Part shown: piece after piece, positions 26,076 to 35,113 of the stretch
Position numbering within the stretch: position 1 is the stretch's first letter
How the letters are laid out: each line of letters starts with the position of its first letter
Assembly (NCBI GenBank): GCA_039815685.1
Contig: JBCBYV010000017.1
Coordinates: 1 to 64,000 of the forward strand
Origin: Thermohalobaculum sp039815685
Lineage (GTDB): Bacteria; Pseudomonadota; Alphaproteobacteria; Rhodobacterales; Rhodobacteraceae
Direction: 5' to 3'
Length of the DNA stretch: 64,000 nt
Notes under the pieces: generated by a model
What the model saw: only the letters and a program-made list of their open reading frames with translations
What the model was told of the DNA's origin: nothing
The model's database searches: none
Translations under genes and position numbers: made by a program

Positions 26076-27076
26076 GCCAGCGACCCCTCGGCGGCCGCGG
26101 CAAGATGCGGGTGATGGCAACGCGCCTGATGCCCGACCGCGCGCGCCGCGGGCTCCGGGGCCGCGCCACAGGCGGCCGTCGCGCGCGGGCACCGCGCCTG
26201 GAAGGCGCAGCCCGGCGGCAGGCGCGTAAGATCCGGCGTCATGCCCGGGATCTGCGTCAGCGGCTGGCCCCGCCGCCCGGCCCCGGGCACGGAGCCCAGA
26301 AGCCCGACGGTGTAGGGATGGAGCGGCCGGTCGATCACATCGTCCGTCGTCCCCTGCTCCACGATCCGGCCCGCATACATGACCGCGATCCGGTCGGCGA
26401 GGCCCGCCACCACCGCCAGGTCATGCGTGATCCAGATGAGCGCCGTCCCCTCCTCGCGGCAGAGCTTCTGCGCCTCCGAGAGGATCTGCGCCTGGATCGT
26501 GACGTCGAGGGCCGTCGTCGGCTCATCCGCGATGATAAGCTCCGGCGCGTTCAGGAAGGCGATGGCGATGGCCACCCGCTGGCGCATCCCGCCCGAGAGC
26601 TGGTGGGGATAGGCATAGAGCCGCTCGTCCGGCGCCGGGATGCCGACGCGGGCCAGCGCCTCGCGCGCCCGCTCCCGTGCCGCCGCCCGGCTGACATCGC
26701 CATGCGCCCGCACCGCCTCGATCATCTGTGTGTCGACGCGGAGCACGGGGTTGAGCGTCATCATGGGGTCCTGAAAGATCATCGCGATCTTGGCGCCACG
26801 GAGCGCGCGGAGCCGAGCCGGATCGGCACCCACCAGCTCCTCGCCCCGGAACTTCACGGAGCCGCCGACGATCTCGCCCGGCGGATCCACCAGACCCAGC
26901 ACTGAGAACCCGGTGACGGACTTGCCCGAGCCCGACTCGCCGACGATCCCCAGCACCTCGCCCCGCCCGACCTCGAACGAAACCCCGTCCACCGCCTTCG
27001 CCAGCCCCGCCCGCATGGCAAAATGCGTCTGCAGCCCCTCGACCTCGAGCACCGCATCGCGGCTCGGCCGCGTCAT
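26072..27076 (-). CDS. Peptide ABC transporter ATPase, DppD/OppD type
   Basis: 334-residue ATP-binding subunit paired with the DppF-like protein. Walker A GIVGESGSGKSVTG, Q-loop MIFQDPMMTLNP, signature LSGGMRQRVAIA, Walker B IIADEPTTALDVT, and the oligopeptide-transporter C-terminal region with GCAFQARCPRATAACG. The ATG overlaps the DppC-like stop as ATGA. Its substrate follows that of the binding protein at 29228-30826. Confidence 0.93.
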   Translation of the reverse strand: MTRPSRDAVLEVEGLQTHFAMRAGLAKAVDGVSFEVGRGEVLGIVGESGSGKSVTGFSVLGLVDPPGEIVGGSVKFRGEELVGADPARLRALRGAKIAMIFQDPMMTLNPVLRVDTQMIEAVRAHGDVSRAAARERAREALARVGIPAPDERLYAYPHQLSGGMRQRVAIAIAFLNAPELIIADEPTTALDVTIQAQILSEAQKLCREEGTALIWITHDLAVVAGLADRIAVMYAGRIVEQGTTDDVIDRPLHPYTVGLLGSVPGAGRRGQPLTQIPGMTPDLTRLPPGCAFQARCPRATAACGAAPEPAARAVGHQARCHHPHLAAAAEGSLA

Positions 27077-28008
27077 CGTTGAAGCCTCGGGTTGAGGACG
27101 TCGCGGAGACGGTCGCCGACGAGGTTGATGGCGACGATGGTCGCCAGAAGCGCGAGACCGGGGAACATCGAAATCCAGTAGCGCCCCGACAGCATGTATT
27201 CGAACCCGTTGGAGATAAGCACGCCAAGCGACGGCTCGGTCTGGGGCAGGCCCACGCCGAGGAAGGAGAGCGTGGCCTCGAGGCTGATGGCGCTCGCCGT
27301 CTGCACCGTGCCGACGACGATCAGCGGCGCCATGCAGTTCGGCAGGATGTGTCGGAACAGGATGCGGCTATGCGAGAGCCCGAGGCAGGTGGCGGCCTCG
27401 ACATACTCCTTGCCCCGCTCCGAGAGGGCCGAGCCGCGCACGGTGCGCGCATAATAGGCCCATTGGGCGACGACGAGCGCGAGGATGATCTTGTCGATCC
27501 CCTGGCCCAGGATCGCGACCAGCATCAGCGCCACCAGCACCGCGGGGAAGGAGAGCTGCAGATCCACGACGCGCATGATCACCGTCTCGACCCGGCCCCC
27601 GGCATAGGCGGCGACGAGCCCCACGGCCATGCCGAAGCCAAGCGCGATGAAGCCCGACATCACGCCGACGGCGAGCGAGATGCGCAGCCCGTAGAGGATC
27701 GCCGAGAAGAGATCCCGCCCCGCCCCGTCCGAGCCCAGCCACATGGTGTAGCCGTCGAACGCCTCCGAGCCCGGCGGCAGCTTCGAGTCGAAGATCGACA
27801 CCTGCGCGAGATCATACGGGTCCTGCGGCGCCAACCACGGTGCGGCCAGCGCCAGTGCGACGATCACCGCCAGCATCACCGCCGCAAAGACCGAAATCCG
27901 GTTCTCAGCGAACTCGGACAGAAACCGCCGGAACGGCGACGCAGGCGCTGCCGGCTGCACGGCGACGGCTTCGGGCGGCGCACCGGTCTTGAGCGTCTGA
28001 TCGGTCAT
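27073..28008 (-). CDS. Peptide ABC transporter permease, DppC type
   Basis: 311-residue permease with a disordered Ala/Pro-rich N-terminus, an OppC-type N-terminal helix (FLSEFAENRISVFAAVMLAV), the LGSDGAGRDLFSAILYG motif and the EAA loop (EAATCLGLSHSRILFRHILP). Start ATG 28008. It is separated from the DppB-like gene by a perfect 30-bp inverted repeat, and coupled to the DppD-like gene by a 4-base overlap. Confidence 0.92.
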   Translation of the reverse strand: MTDQTLKTGAPPEAVAVQPAAPASPFRRFLSEFAENRISVFAAVMLAVIVALALAAPWLAPQDPYDLAQVSIFDSKLPPGSEAFDGYTMWLGSDGAGRDLFSAILYGLRISLAVGVMSGFIALGFGMAVGLVAAYAGGRVETVIMRVVDLQLSFPAVLVALMLVAILGQGIDKIILALVVAQWAYYARTVRGSALSERGKEYVEAATCLGLSHSRILFRHILPNCMAPLIVVGTVQTASAISLEATLSFLGVGLPQTEPSLGVLISNGFEYMLSGRYWISMFPGLALLATIVAINLVGDRLRDVLNPRLQR

Positions 28009-28034
28009 CCGCGCCCCCACGTGGTTCTGGGCGC

Positions 28035-28111
28035 GATGCGTCCCGGGCTTGACCCGGGACCTCCTGGCTCGCGGCGAAGAAGGAGGTCCCGGGTCAAGCC
28101 CGGGACGCATC
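28035..28111. repeat. REP-like palindrome, perfect 30-bp arms
   Basis: Two 30-base arms (28035-28064 and 28082-28111) are exact reverse complements around a 17-base loop. Each arm contains tcccgggcttgacccgggac. It lies between the two permease genes of one transporter operon. Same family as 95-123, 35114-35181 and 38682-38757. Confidence 0.9.
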
Positions 28112-28141
28112 GCACCATCGGCCGCGCTGTCGCCCGGTCCC

Positions 28142-29119
28142 TCAACTGCCCTGCTCCGAGAGGCGGACGCGGGGATCGAGGATCGAGTATAGAATGTCGA
28201 CGACGAGGTTGATGATCACGAAGATCAGCACGATCATCATCAGGTAGGCGACGATCACCGGCCGATCGAGCACCAGGATGCTCTCGATCAGCAGGCTCCC
28301 CATCCCGGGCCAGCTGAAGATCGTCTCCGTCACCACCGAAAACGCGATGAGCGAGCCGAATTCGAGCCCCAGCACCGTCACCACGGGGATCAGGATGTTC
28401 TTCATCAGATGCACGTTGACGATGCGCCGCTCCGTCAGCCCCTTGGCGCGCGCGAACTTGATGTAGTCCTGCGCCCAGGCCTCCCGCACCCCGGCCCGCG
28501 TCAACCGGATCACGAGGCTCAGGTTCAGGAGCGCGAGGTTCGTGGCCGGCAGCGCGATATGGCTGAGCCCGTCGAGCGTGAAGATCGAGCTTTCGATCCA
28601 CATGAACGTCGCCACGTCCCCGCGACCCGTCGACGGCACGATCCCAAGCTCCACGGCAAAGACGATGATCATCACGAGCCCGACCCAGAAGGTCGGCAGC
28701 GAAAAGCCGAGGATCGAGGTCGCCATGATGCCGCGCGCAAGCCGGCTGTCGGGGTGCAGCCCCGCATAGAGCCCGAGCGGGATGCCGAAGGCGACCGCGA
28801 TCATGAGCGAGACGAAGGCGAGCTCGAAGGTCGCCCCCGCCCGGTCGAGGATGAGGCTGAGCGCCGGCGTGCCGAAGACGTAGGAATTGCCGAGATCGCC
28901 CGCCAGCGCGCCCTGCATGAAGAGCCCGTATTGCTCCCAGACCGGCCGGTCGAGACCGAACTGCCGGATGACCCGCTCGATCTCCTCCTGCGGCGCATCG
29001 GGTGAGACGAACATATGCACCGGATCGCCCACCGCGTTCACGCCGACGAAGACGATCATCGACATCGCGAGGACGACGAAGACCGCCTGCAGCAAGCGCC
29101 GGATGATGAAGACCGCCAT
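28142..29119 (-). CDS. Peptide ABC transporter permease, DppB type
   Basis: 325-residue permease, six helices. The N-terminal IIRRLLQAVFVVLAMSMIVF, the region GDLGNSYVFGTPALSLI, the EAA loop (KFARAKGLTERRIVNVHLMKN) and SWPGMGSLLIESI are typical of the DppB/OppB family. Start ATG 29119. A perfect inverted repeat (29135-29209) separates it from the upstream binding-protein gene. Confidence 0.92.
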   Translation of the reverse strand: MAVFIIRRLLQAVFVVLAMSMIVFVGVNAVGDPVHMFVSPDAPQEEIERVIRQFGLDRPVWEQYGLFMQGALAGDLGNSYVFGTPALSLILDRAGATFELAFVSLMIAVAFGIPLGLYAGLHPDSRLARGIMATSILGFSLPTFWVGLVMIIVFAVELGIVPSTGRGDVATFMWIESSIFTLDGLSHIALPATNLALLNLSLVIRLTRAGVREAWAQDYIKFARAKGLTERRIVNVHLMKNILIPVVTVLGLEFGSLIAFSVVTETIFSWPGMGSLLIESILVLDRPVIVAYLMMIVLIFVIINLVVDILYSILDPRVRLSEQGS

Positions 29120-29134
29120 GCGTTGTCCGGTACC

Positions 29135-29209
29135 GGTAGGGTGGGGTTCCACCCCACCATCGAGAATGAGCGACGATGAAGGAGCGGTGGGGTGGAACCC
29201 CACCCTACC
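29135..29209. repeat. 24-bp perfect inverted repeat between binding-protein and permease genes
   Basis: Arms 29135-29158 (starting ggtagggtggggttcc) and 29186-29209 are exact reverse complements with a 27-base spacer. Transcribed as RNA it would form a very stable hairpin 19 bases beyond the binding-protein stop codon. Such hairpins often protect the abundant binding-protein mRNA from 3' decay or reduce read-through into permease genes; that role is inferred. Confidence 0.85.
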
Positions 29210-29227
29210 GCCCGCGGCGATGCCGGG

Positions 29228-30826
29228 TCAGTTGGCCGCGCTCGCGCCCTGCATCAGCGTGTACTCGTCCGTGCGGGGCGTATAGGCGATGCCCTTGCGC
29301 GCCGCCCAGGCGTTCACCTGGTAGTGGATCGGGATGATGGCATAGTTCTCGCCGATCGCCTTCTCCGTCGCCTCCGCCAGCAGCGCCTCCCGCTCCGCAT
29401 CGTCGACCGTGCGCAGCGCCTGGTCGATCAGCGCGTCGATATCCGGGTCCGAGTGCCGGCCGCGGTTCGACGCCCCCATGCCCTTGTCCTTGTCATGGGT
29501 GGCGATGAGCGAACGCAGCGGCGAGGACGCCTCGCCCGACCCCGCGCCCCAGCCGACAAGGATCAGACTGAACTCCGGCAGGCCGCCATCGCCGCCGGTG
29601 GAGGCGCGCTTGAAGTAGACCGAGCGCGGCATCGTCTCGACCGAGGCCTCGATGCCCACCCGCGTCAGCATCTGCGCGATCGCCTCCACGATCTTCGCGT
29701 CGTTGATGTAGCGGTCGTTGGGCCCGTGGATCTTGATCTTGAAGCCGTCCTCGTAGCCCGCCTCGGCCAGCAATGACTTCGCGAGATCGACGTCGTAGGC
29801 ATCCGGCTCGAGCTTCTCGGAGACACCGAAGAAGCCCTCGGGCAACAGCTGGCCCGCCACGATGGACTGCCCCTCCATCACCCGGTCCTTGATGAGTTCG
29901 CGGCTGATGGCATGGCTGATGGCCTTCCTCACCCGCACATCCAGAAGCGGGTTCTTGATCGGGCTGCCATCCTTGGCGGTGATATGGGGGCTGTCCTCAC
30001 GGAACTGGTCCATGTGGAGATAGATGACGCGGTTCGAGACCCCCTCGAATACCGTGAGATCGTCGTTCCCCTTCACCGTCGCGAGATCCGTGGTCGGCAC
30101 GTTGTTGATCATGTCCACATCGCCGGCCAAGAGCGCCGCGACCCGCGCGGGATCGGACTTGATGGGATTGAACGTCACTTCCGCAAAGGGTGCCGGATCA
30201 CCCCAGTAAGTCTCCGCCCGCTTCATCACGATGCCCTCGCCCGGCGTGTAGCTCACGAAGGCGAAGGGCCCGGTGCCAAAGGTGGCCACGCCAGTGTTGA
30301 AGTCCTCGGTCGTCGCACTGCAGCCCTTCTCGTCCGAGATGATCGGCACGGTGCTGACATCGTTCGCCATCAGCGGATAGGGGGCTGCGGTCTTTATCCG
30401 AACCGTGAAGTCGTCGACCTTCTCCACCGTCTTGCCCTTGGTGTAGGTGCCGAAGCTCGAGGGCGAGTTCGGCACATCAGGCGCCCGCTCGAAGGTGCAG
30501 ACCACGTCATCCGCCGTGAAGGGCGAGCCGTCGTGGAACGTGACACCCTCGCGCAGCTTGAACTCCCAGACCGTCGGGTCGTCCGTCGGCCCCCATTCGG
30601 TGGCGAGCCCCGGGATCAGCCCCTGGTTCGCATCCTGATTGATCAGCGCATCGAAGATGTGCCGCGCGATCTGGTTGTTCGGCGTCAGGTTATGAAAATG
30701 CGGGTCCATCGACGTGACCTCGGAGGAGAGGCCGACGGTGATCGCCTCGTCGGATGCGGCAAGCGCTGGACCGGATAGGAGGATCGCCGCCGAGGCGAGG
30801 AGCGCGGCGCGGGTGGTGGTGGTCAT
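29228..30826 (-). CDS. Periplasmic peptide-binding protein (SBP family 5)
   Basis: 532-residue solute-binding protein with a cleavable signal peptide (about residues 1-23, ending GPALAA). Family 5 marks: SMDPHFHNLTPNNQIARHIF near the N-terminus, GLATEWGPTDDPTVWEFKLR and VTFHDGSPFTADDV. It would deliver dipeptides, oligopeptides or similar compounds to the permease pair encoded next. First gene of a complete five-gene import operon; its promoter should lie in 30827-31112. Ligand class cannot be assigned by eye; nickel- and glutathione-binding relatives exist. Confidence 0.92.
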   Translation of the reverse strand: MTTTTRAALLASAAILLSGPALAASDEAITVGLSSEVTSMDPHFHNLTPNNQIARHIFDALINQDANQGLIPGLATEWGPTDDPTVWEFKLREGVTFHDGSPFTADDVVCTFERAPDVPNSPSSFGTYTKGKTVEKVDDFTVRIKTAAPYPLMANDVSTVPIISDEKGCSATTEDFNTGVATFGTGPFAFVSYTPGEGIVMKRAETYWGDPAPFAEVTFNPIKSDPARVAALLAGDVDMINNVPTTDLATVKGNDDLTVFEGVSNRVIYLHMDQFREDSPHITAKDGSPIKNPLLDVRVRKAISHAISRELIKDRVMEGQSIVAGQLLPEGFFGVSEKLEPDAYDVDLAKSLLAEAGYEDGFKIKIHGPNDRYINDAKIVEAIAQMLTRVGIEASVETMPRSVYFKRASTGGDGGLPEFSLILVGWGAGSGEASSPLRSLIATHDKDKGMGASNRGRHSDPDIDALIDQALRTVDDAEREALLAEATEKAIGENYAIIPIHYQVNAWAARKGIAYTPRTDEYTLMQGASAAN

Positions 30827-31112
30827 GGATCGTCTCCCTGATACTGGCGTATCCCCTTGGTCCTCTGCCGGGGCCGGTCGGGGCGTGCTGTCGTCGGACG
30901 GGCGGCGTGACCGCCGCTCGGCCCTACGCTAACAGGTTCGACCGCCGCGCCAAGGCCCCGCGCAAGGAAGGGCGGCCCCTCGATCCGTTCAAACTTGCGC
31001 GCGCCTGCGATGATCCCGCTGGAACATACACTATGTTGCAGTGCATCAGAGCTATGCGGCAGCCCGTTCCAGCAACCGAGCATCGGCGGCAAGCGGAAGG
31101 GAGAGACCGATC
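30827..31112. other. Divergent intergenic region
   Basis: About 285 bases between the binding-protein gene (minus) and the NDH-2-like gene (plus). Both promoters must be here; no operator or hairpin stands out. AAGGGAGAG at its right end is the ribosome site of the NDH-2-like gene. Confidence 0.4.
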
Positions 31113-32795
31113 ATGACGAAAGAGCGCATCCTTGTCCTCGGCGGTGGCTTCGCAGGCATGTTCGCGGCCAAGGAGCTGAAGCGCCGTCTCGGCGACCGGG
31201 CCGAGATCGAGCTCATCAACGAGCAGAACTACTTCGTCTTCCAGCCGATCCTGCCCGAGGTCGCCGCAGGCTCGATCACCGCACCCCGCGCGGTCACCCC
31301 GCTCCGCTTCCTGCTCAAGGGCGTCCATGTGCGCAAGGCCGTGGTGCATGCCGTCGATTTCGAGCGGCAGGTCGTCACCATCTTCCAGGGCATCCAGCGC
31401 CGGCCGACGGAGATCGCCTACGACCACCTCGTCGTCGCCCTCGGCCAGACCACCGACCTCTCCCGCATGCCCGGCATGCCGGAACATGCGATGACCATGA
31501 AAACGCTCGAGGACGCGCGCCGCCTCCGCGCCCATGTCATCGAGAAGCTCGAGCACGCGGACATATCGCAGGTGCCCGAGGTGAAGCGCGACGCGCTCAC
31601 CTTCTGCGTCGTCGGCGCCGGGTTCTCAGGCATCGAGACGGTGGGCGAGATGAAGGAGCTGATCGACCGCTCCCTCGGCTACTACCCGAATATCGACCCG
31701 TCCGAGGTTCGCGTCATCGTCGTCGAATTCCTCGACAAGGTCCTGCCCGAACTGCCCGCGTCCCTCGGCGACTATGCCGCGCGCAAGCTTCAGGAACGCG
31801 GGATCGAGCTCAAGCTCGGCACCGGCGTCGCCTCGGCGACGGCCAAGGCGCTGACCACCAGCACGGGCGAGGTCATCGGCACGCACACCATCGTCGCGAC
31901 CATCGGCAGCGCCCCCTCCCCGGTCGTGCGGGGGATGGCGCTCGAGCTCGAGCACGGCCGCATCGCGGTCGAGCGCACCCTGCGCGCGAAGGGCCACGAG
32001 AATGTCTGGTCCCTCGGCGACTGCGCGCTCATTCCGATGAAGGAGGGCGCCAGCGAGCGTACCGACTTCGCGCCGCCCACCGCCCAGTTCGCGGTGCGCG
32101 AGGCCCGGCATCTCGCCTCGAACATCGCCGCCGCGATCGCGGGCAAGCCGCTCCAGCCCTTCGCCTACAGGTCCCGCGGCTCCCTCGCCTCGCTCGGCGC
32201 AAAGCGGGGCGTCGCGGAGGTCTTCGGCTACAAGATCGCGGGCTTCCCGGCCTGGTTCCTCTGGCGCACCTACTATGTCGGCTTCCTGCCCGGCGTCTGG
32301 ACGCGGATCGGCGTCGTGGTGAACTGGACCCTCGACATGCTCACACCGCGCTCGATCGTGCAGATCGCCACGACCGAGCCTCCCTCGACCCGCTATGCGC
32401 TCTTCCGGGCCGGCGACGCGATCTTCGAGGAGGGCACGCGCGCCGACGGCCTCTACTCCGTCATCTCCGGCACCGTCGAGCTCTCGCGCGCTGATCCCGA
32501 GACCGGCGCGCGCGAGACCCGCCTCGTCAAACCCGGCGAGCTCTTCGGCGCCCGCCTCCTCACCGGCGAGACCTTGCGCAGCACGGCAGCCATCGCCCTA
32601 GAAGACACCCGCGTCCTCCTCGTCGAGGCCGAGGACGTGCTGAAGATCGCCGACGGGTTCAGGGGCGCGCGCGAAGGGCTGACGGCACATCTCGACAATC
32701 GTGGCCTCCGCTGGTCGCCCGAGGGCCTCCATGGCGATCACGAACTCACCGCCCCGCCGGACGACGCCAAAGGCCCGCTGCGCAAGGCGGTGTGA
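31113..32795 (+). CDS. NDH-2-like dehydrogenase fused to a cyclic-nucleotide-binding-type domain
   Basis: 560-residue fusion. Residues 1-420 are a type II NADH dehydrogenase-like flavoprotein: FAD site VLGGGFAGMFAAKEL, YDHLVVALGQTTDLS, second dinucleotide fold FCVVGAGFSGIE (from about 164), and SLGDCALIP. Residues about 425-530 form a CRP-like jelly roll: LFRAGDAIFEEGTRADGLY, then VISGTVELSRADPETGA and a phosphate-cassette-like PGELFGARLLTGETLRSTAA. NDH-2 oxidises NADH and reduces quinone without pumping protons. A C-terminal sensor domain suggests control by a small ligand, or merely membrane docking; single-chain fusion is seen directly, ligand is inferred. Start ATG 31113 with AAGGGAGAG upstream. 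Confidence 0.85.
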   Translation: MTKERILVLGGGFAGMFAAKELKRRLGDRAEIELINEQNYFVFQPILPEVAAGSITAPRAVTPLRFLLKGVHVRKAVVHAVDFERQVVTIFQGIQRRPTEIAYDHLVVALGQTTDLSRMPGMPEHAMTMKTLEDARRLRAHVIEKLEHADISQVPEVKRDALTFCVVGAGFSGIETVGEMKELIDRSLGYYPNIDPSEVRVIVVEFLDKVLPELPASLGDYAARKLQERGIELKLGTGVASATAKALTTSTGEVIGTHTIVATIGSAPSPVVRGMALELEHGRIAVERTLRAKGHENVWSLGDCALIPMKEGASERTDFAPPTAQFAVREARHLASNIAAAIAGKPLQPFAYRSRGSLASLGAKRGVAEVFGYKIAGFPAWFLWRTYYVGFLPGVWTRIGVVVNWTLDMLTPRSIVQIATTEPPSTRYALFRAGDAIFEEGTRADGLYSVISGTVELSRADPETGARETRLVKPGELFGARLLTGETLRSTAAIALEDTRVLLVEAEDVLKIADGFRGAREGLTAHLDNRGLRWSPEGLHGDHELTAPPDDAKGPLRKAV

Positions 32796-32893
32796 TCCGC
32801 AATCCGCCTCACGGGCATGGTCATCGGCGCCGGGGCGGCTAGGATGTCATTAAGCAAGGCCGGCATGCCGCCCGCCGCCAACCCTGAGGCCCC

Positions 32894-34096
32894 ATGACCG
32901 CGACCGAGCCCGCCTTCCCCGCGACCGACACGCACAGCAGGACGGAGCGGGCGGTCGAGATCCTCACAGCCCTCATCGGCTTCGACACGGTCAGCTCAAA
33001 ATCCAACCTCGCCCTCATCGACTGGGTCGAGCGCTATCTCACGGAGCACGGGGTCGAAAGCCAGCGGGTCGCGGACGCGACCGAGGAGAAGGCCAACCTC
33101 ATCGCCACCATCGGCCCGTCCGACACGCCCGGCTACGTCCTCTCCGGCCACACGGATGTCGTCCCCGTCATCGGCCAGCCCTGGACCGGCGACCCCTTCA
33201 CCGCGCGCATCAAGGACGGCCGCGTCTACGGCCGTGGCGCCTGCGACATGAAGGGCTATCTCGCCTGCGTGCTCGCCATGGTGCCGGAGATGCTGGCAGC
33301 CCCCCTCGCCCGCCCCCTCCACATCCTCTTCAGCTATGACGAGGAGGTGGGCTGCATCGGCGTGCGCACCGCACTCGAACGCGTCGCGGCCTGGCCTGTC
33401 CGACCCCTCGGATGCTTCGTGGGCGAGCCGACCTCCAGCGCCGTGATCGTGGGCCACAAGGCCAAGCGGTCCTACCGCGCCGTGGCGCGGGGGACGACGG
33501 CCCATTCCTCGCTCGCCCCCTCGGCCGTCAACGCCGTCTCCTACGCGGCCCGGCTCATCAGCCATATCGGCGAGATGGCGGCGGAGTTCGAACGCTCCGG
33601 CGCGCGGGACGACCTCTACGACGTGCCCTTCACCACGCCCCATGTGGGCGCCGTCCATGGCGGCGACGTCGTCAACATCGTGCCAGACCGCTGCGAGTTC
33701 GTCTTCGAGGTGCGCGCCATCGCCGCCGATGACCCCGACGCGGTGATCGAGCGCATCATCGCCCATGCCCGCGAGGTACTGGAGCCCGAGATGCGGAGCC
33801 GCGCTCCCGGTGCCGGGTTCGATTTCGAGCTCATGTCCGCCATCGACGGGCTCGACACGGCGCCTGAGCACGCGCTCGTGGCCCTCGCCAAGCGCCTCGC
33901 CGGGAAGAACGCCCATGCCAAGGTCGCCTACGGCACCGAGGCCGGGTTCTTCGGCAGCATCGCGGACATCCCCGCCGTCGTGATCGGCCCGGGCTCGATC
34001 GACCAGGCGCATAAGGCGGACGAATGGGTCGCGATCTCGGAGCTTACCAACTGCACCGACCTCCTCGCCGGCCTGATCGACGAATGCCGGGCGTGA
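32894..34096 (+). CDS. M20-family deacetylase, ArgE-like
   Basis: 400-residue zinc deacylase resembling acetylornithine deacetylase. Motifs: SGHTDVVPVIGQPWTGDPF, GRGACDMKGYLA, SYDEEVGCIGV, FVGEPTSSAVIVGHK and C-terminal GSIDQAHKADEWV. The region between residues 185 and 300 is the dimerisation domain. Its last 13 bases overlap the start of an AstE/aspartoacylase-like gene, so the two are translated together. Because many bacteria use ArgJ rather than ArgE in arginine synthesis, and a second acyl-amide hydrolase follows, a catabolic role on N-acyl amino acids is as likely as arginine synthesis. Confidence 0.85.
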   Translation: MTATEPAFPATDTHSRTERAVEILTALIGFDTVSSKSNLALIDWVERYLTEHGVESQRVADATEEKANLIATIGPSDTPGYVLSGHTDVVPVIGQPWTGDPFTARIKDGRVYGRGACDMKGYLACVLAMVPEMLAAPLARPLHILFSYDEEVGCIGVRTALERVAAWPVRPLGCFVGEPTSSAVIVGHKAKRSYRAVARGTTAHSSLAPSAVNAVSYAARLISHIGEMAAEFERSGARDDLYDVPFTTPHVGAVHGGDVVNIVPDRCEFVFEVRAIAADDPDAVIERIIAHAREVLEPEMRSRAPGAGFDFELMSAIDGLDTAPEHALVALAKRLAGKNAHAKVAYGTEAGFFGSIADIPAVVIGPGSIDQAHKADEWVAISELTNCTDLLAGLIDECRA

Positions 34097-35076
34097 GCGC
34101 GCCGCTGCCCAACGCCTACCCGGTCGAGATCGTCCCGCCCGACATCACGCCCTGGGCCGCGGGCAACACCGGCGTGGCTCATGTCCATAGGCTCGAGGGC
34201 GGCGCCCCCGGCCCATCGGTCATGATCGCCGCCGTCGTTCATGGCAACGAGCCCTGCGGCGCCGTCGCGGTCGACTGGCTGCTCCGCACCGGCTTCCGGC
34301 CCCTCCGCGGCAGCCTCACGCTCACCTTCATGAACCACACGGCCTACGCGGCCTTCGACCCGGCCGACCCCAACGCGACCCGCTGGCTCGACGAGGACTT
34401 CAACCGCCTCTGGGCGCCCGGCCGTCTCGACGAAGGCGCGGCGACGCGGGAGCGCGAGCGGGCGCGGGAGGTGGCAGCCATCGTCGCCGCGACCGACTAC
34501 CTCCTCGATCTCCACAGCTTCCAGCACCCCGGCCCGCCGCTCGCCATGGCCGGATGGTGCGAGAAGGGCGTGGCACTCGCGCGCGGCACGGGCCTGCCCG
34601 AGCGCATCGTGATGGACCGTGGCCACGCCGCCGGCATGCGCATGCGCGACCACGGTGCCTTCGGCGACGCGGACGCCGCGCCCGCGGCCCTGCTCCTCGA
34701 ATGCGGCCAGCACTGGGCCGCCGTCTCCGCCGACCTCGCCCTCGCCGCCACCTGCCGCTTCCTGACCCATCTCGGCCTCGCCGACGAAGGCCTCGCGGCA
34801 AACCTCAATGGCCCCGCCCGCGACCTCGCCACGGCGGAGCCCGCACCCCAGCAGGTCTTCGAGGTCACCGAAGCCGTGACGATCCGGAGCCCCAAGGGCT
34901 TTAGCTTCGCCGAAGCCTTCACCGGCGGGGAGATCCTTCCAAAGGCCGGCACCCTCATAGGCCATGACGGCGACCAACCGGTCCGCACGCCCTACGAGAA
35001 CTGCCTGCTCGTGATGCCGTCGATGCGCCTCTGGCAGGGACAGACCGCCGTCCGCCTCGCCCGCCGCCGCGACTGA
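34084..35076 (+). CDS. Succinylglutamate desuccinylase/aspartoacylase-family hydrolase
   Basis: 330-residue zinc carboxypeptidase-fold hydrolase of the AstE/AspA family that removes acyl groups from N-acyl amino acids. Metal residues fall in AAVVHGNEPCGA (His, Glu) and LLDLHSFQHPG (His), with DEDFNRLW matching the conserved Asn-Arg substrate loop, and ALLLECGQH a likely catalytic Glu. The start ATG 34084 lies inside the last codons of the ArgE-like gene. The two overlapping deacylases suggest a two-step release of an amino acid from a diacylated or acyl-peptide substrate. DoeB of ectoine breakdown is in the same family, but no other ectoine genes are near. Confidence 0.78.
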   Translation: MPGVSAPLPNAYPVEIVPPDITPWAAGNTGVAHVHRLEGGAPGPSVMIAAVVHGNEPCGAVAVDWLLRTGFRPLRGSLTLTFMNHTAYAAFDPADPNATRWLDEDFNRLWAPGRLDEGAATRERERAREVAAIVAATDYLLDLHSFQHPGPPLAMAGWCEKGVALARGTGLPERIVMDRGHAAGMRMRDHGAFGDADAAPAALLLECGQHWAAVSADLALAATCRFLTHLGLADEGLAANLNGPARDLATAEPAPQQVFEVTEAVTIRSPKGFSFAEAFTGGEILPKAGTLIGHDGDQPVRTPYENCLLVMPSMRLWQGQTAVRLARRRD

Positions 35077-35113
35077 CCCCTGGCGCCGCGATGACGGTGG
35101 CTGCCCACACCGG

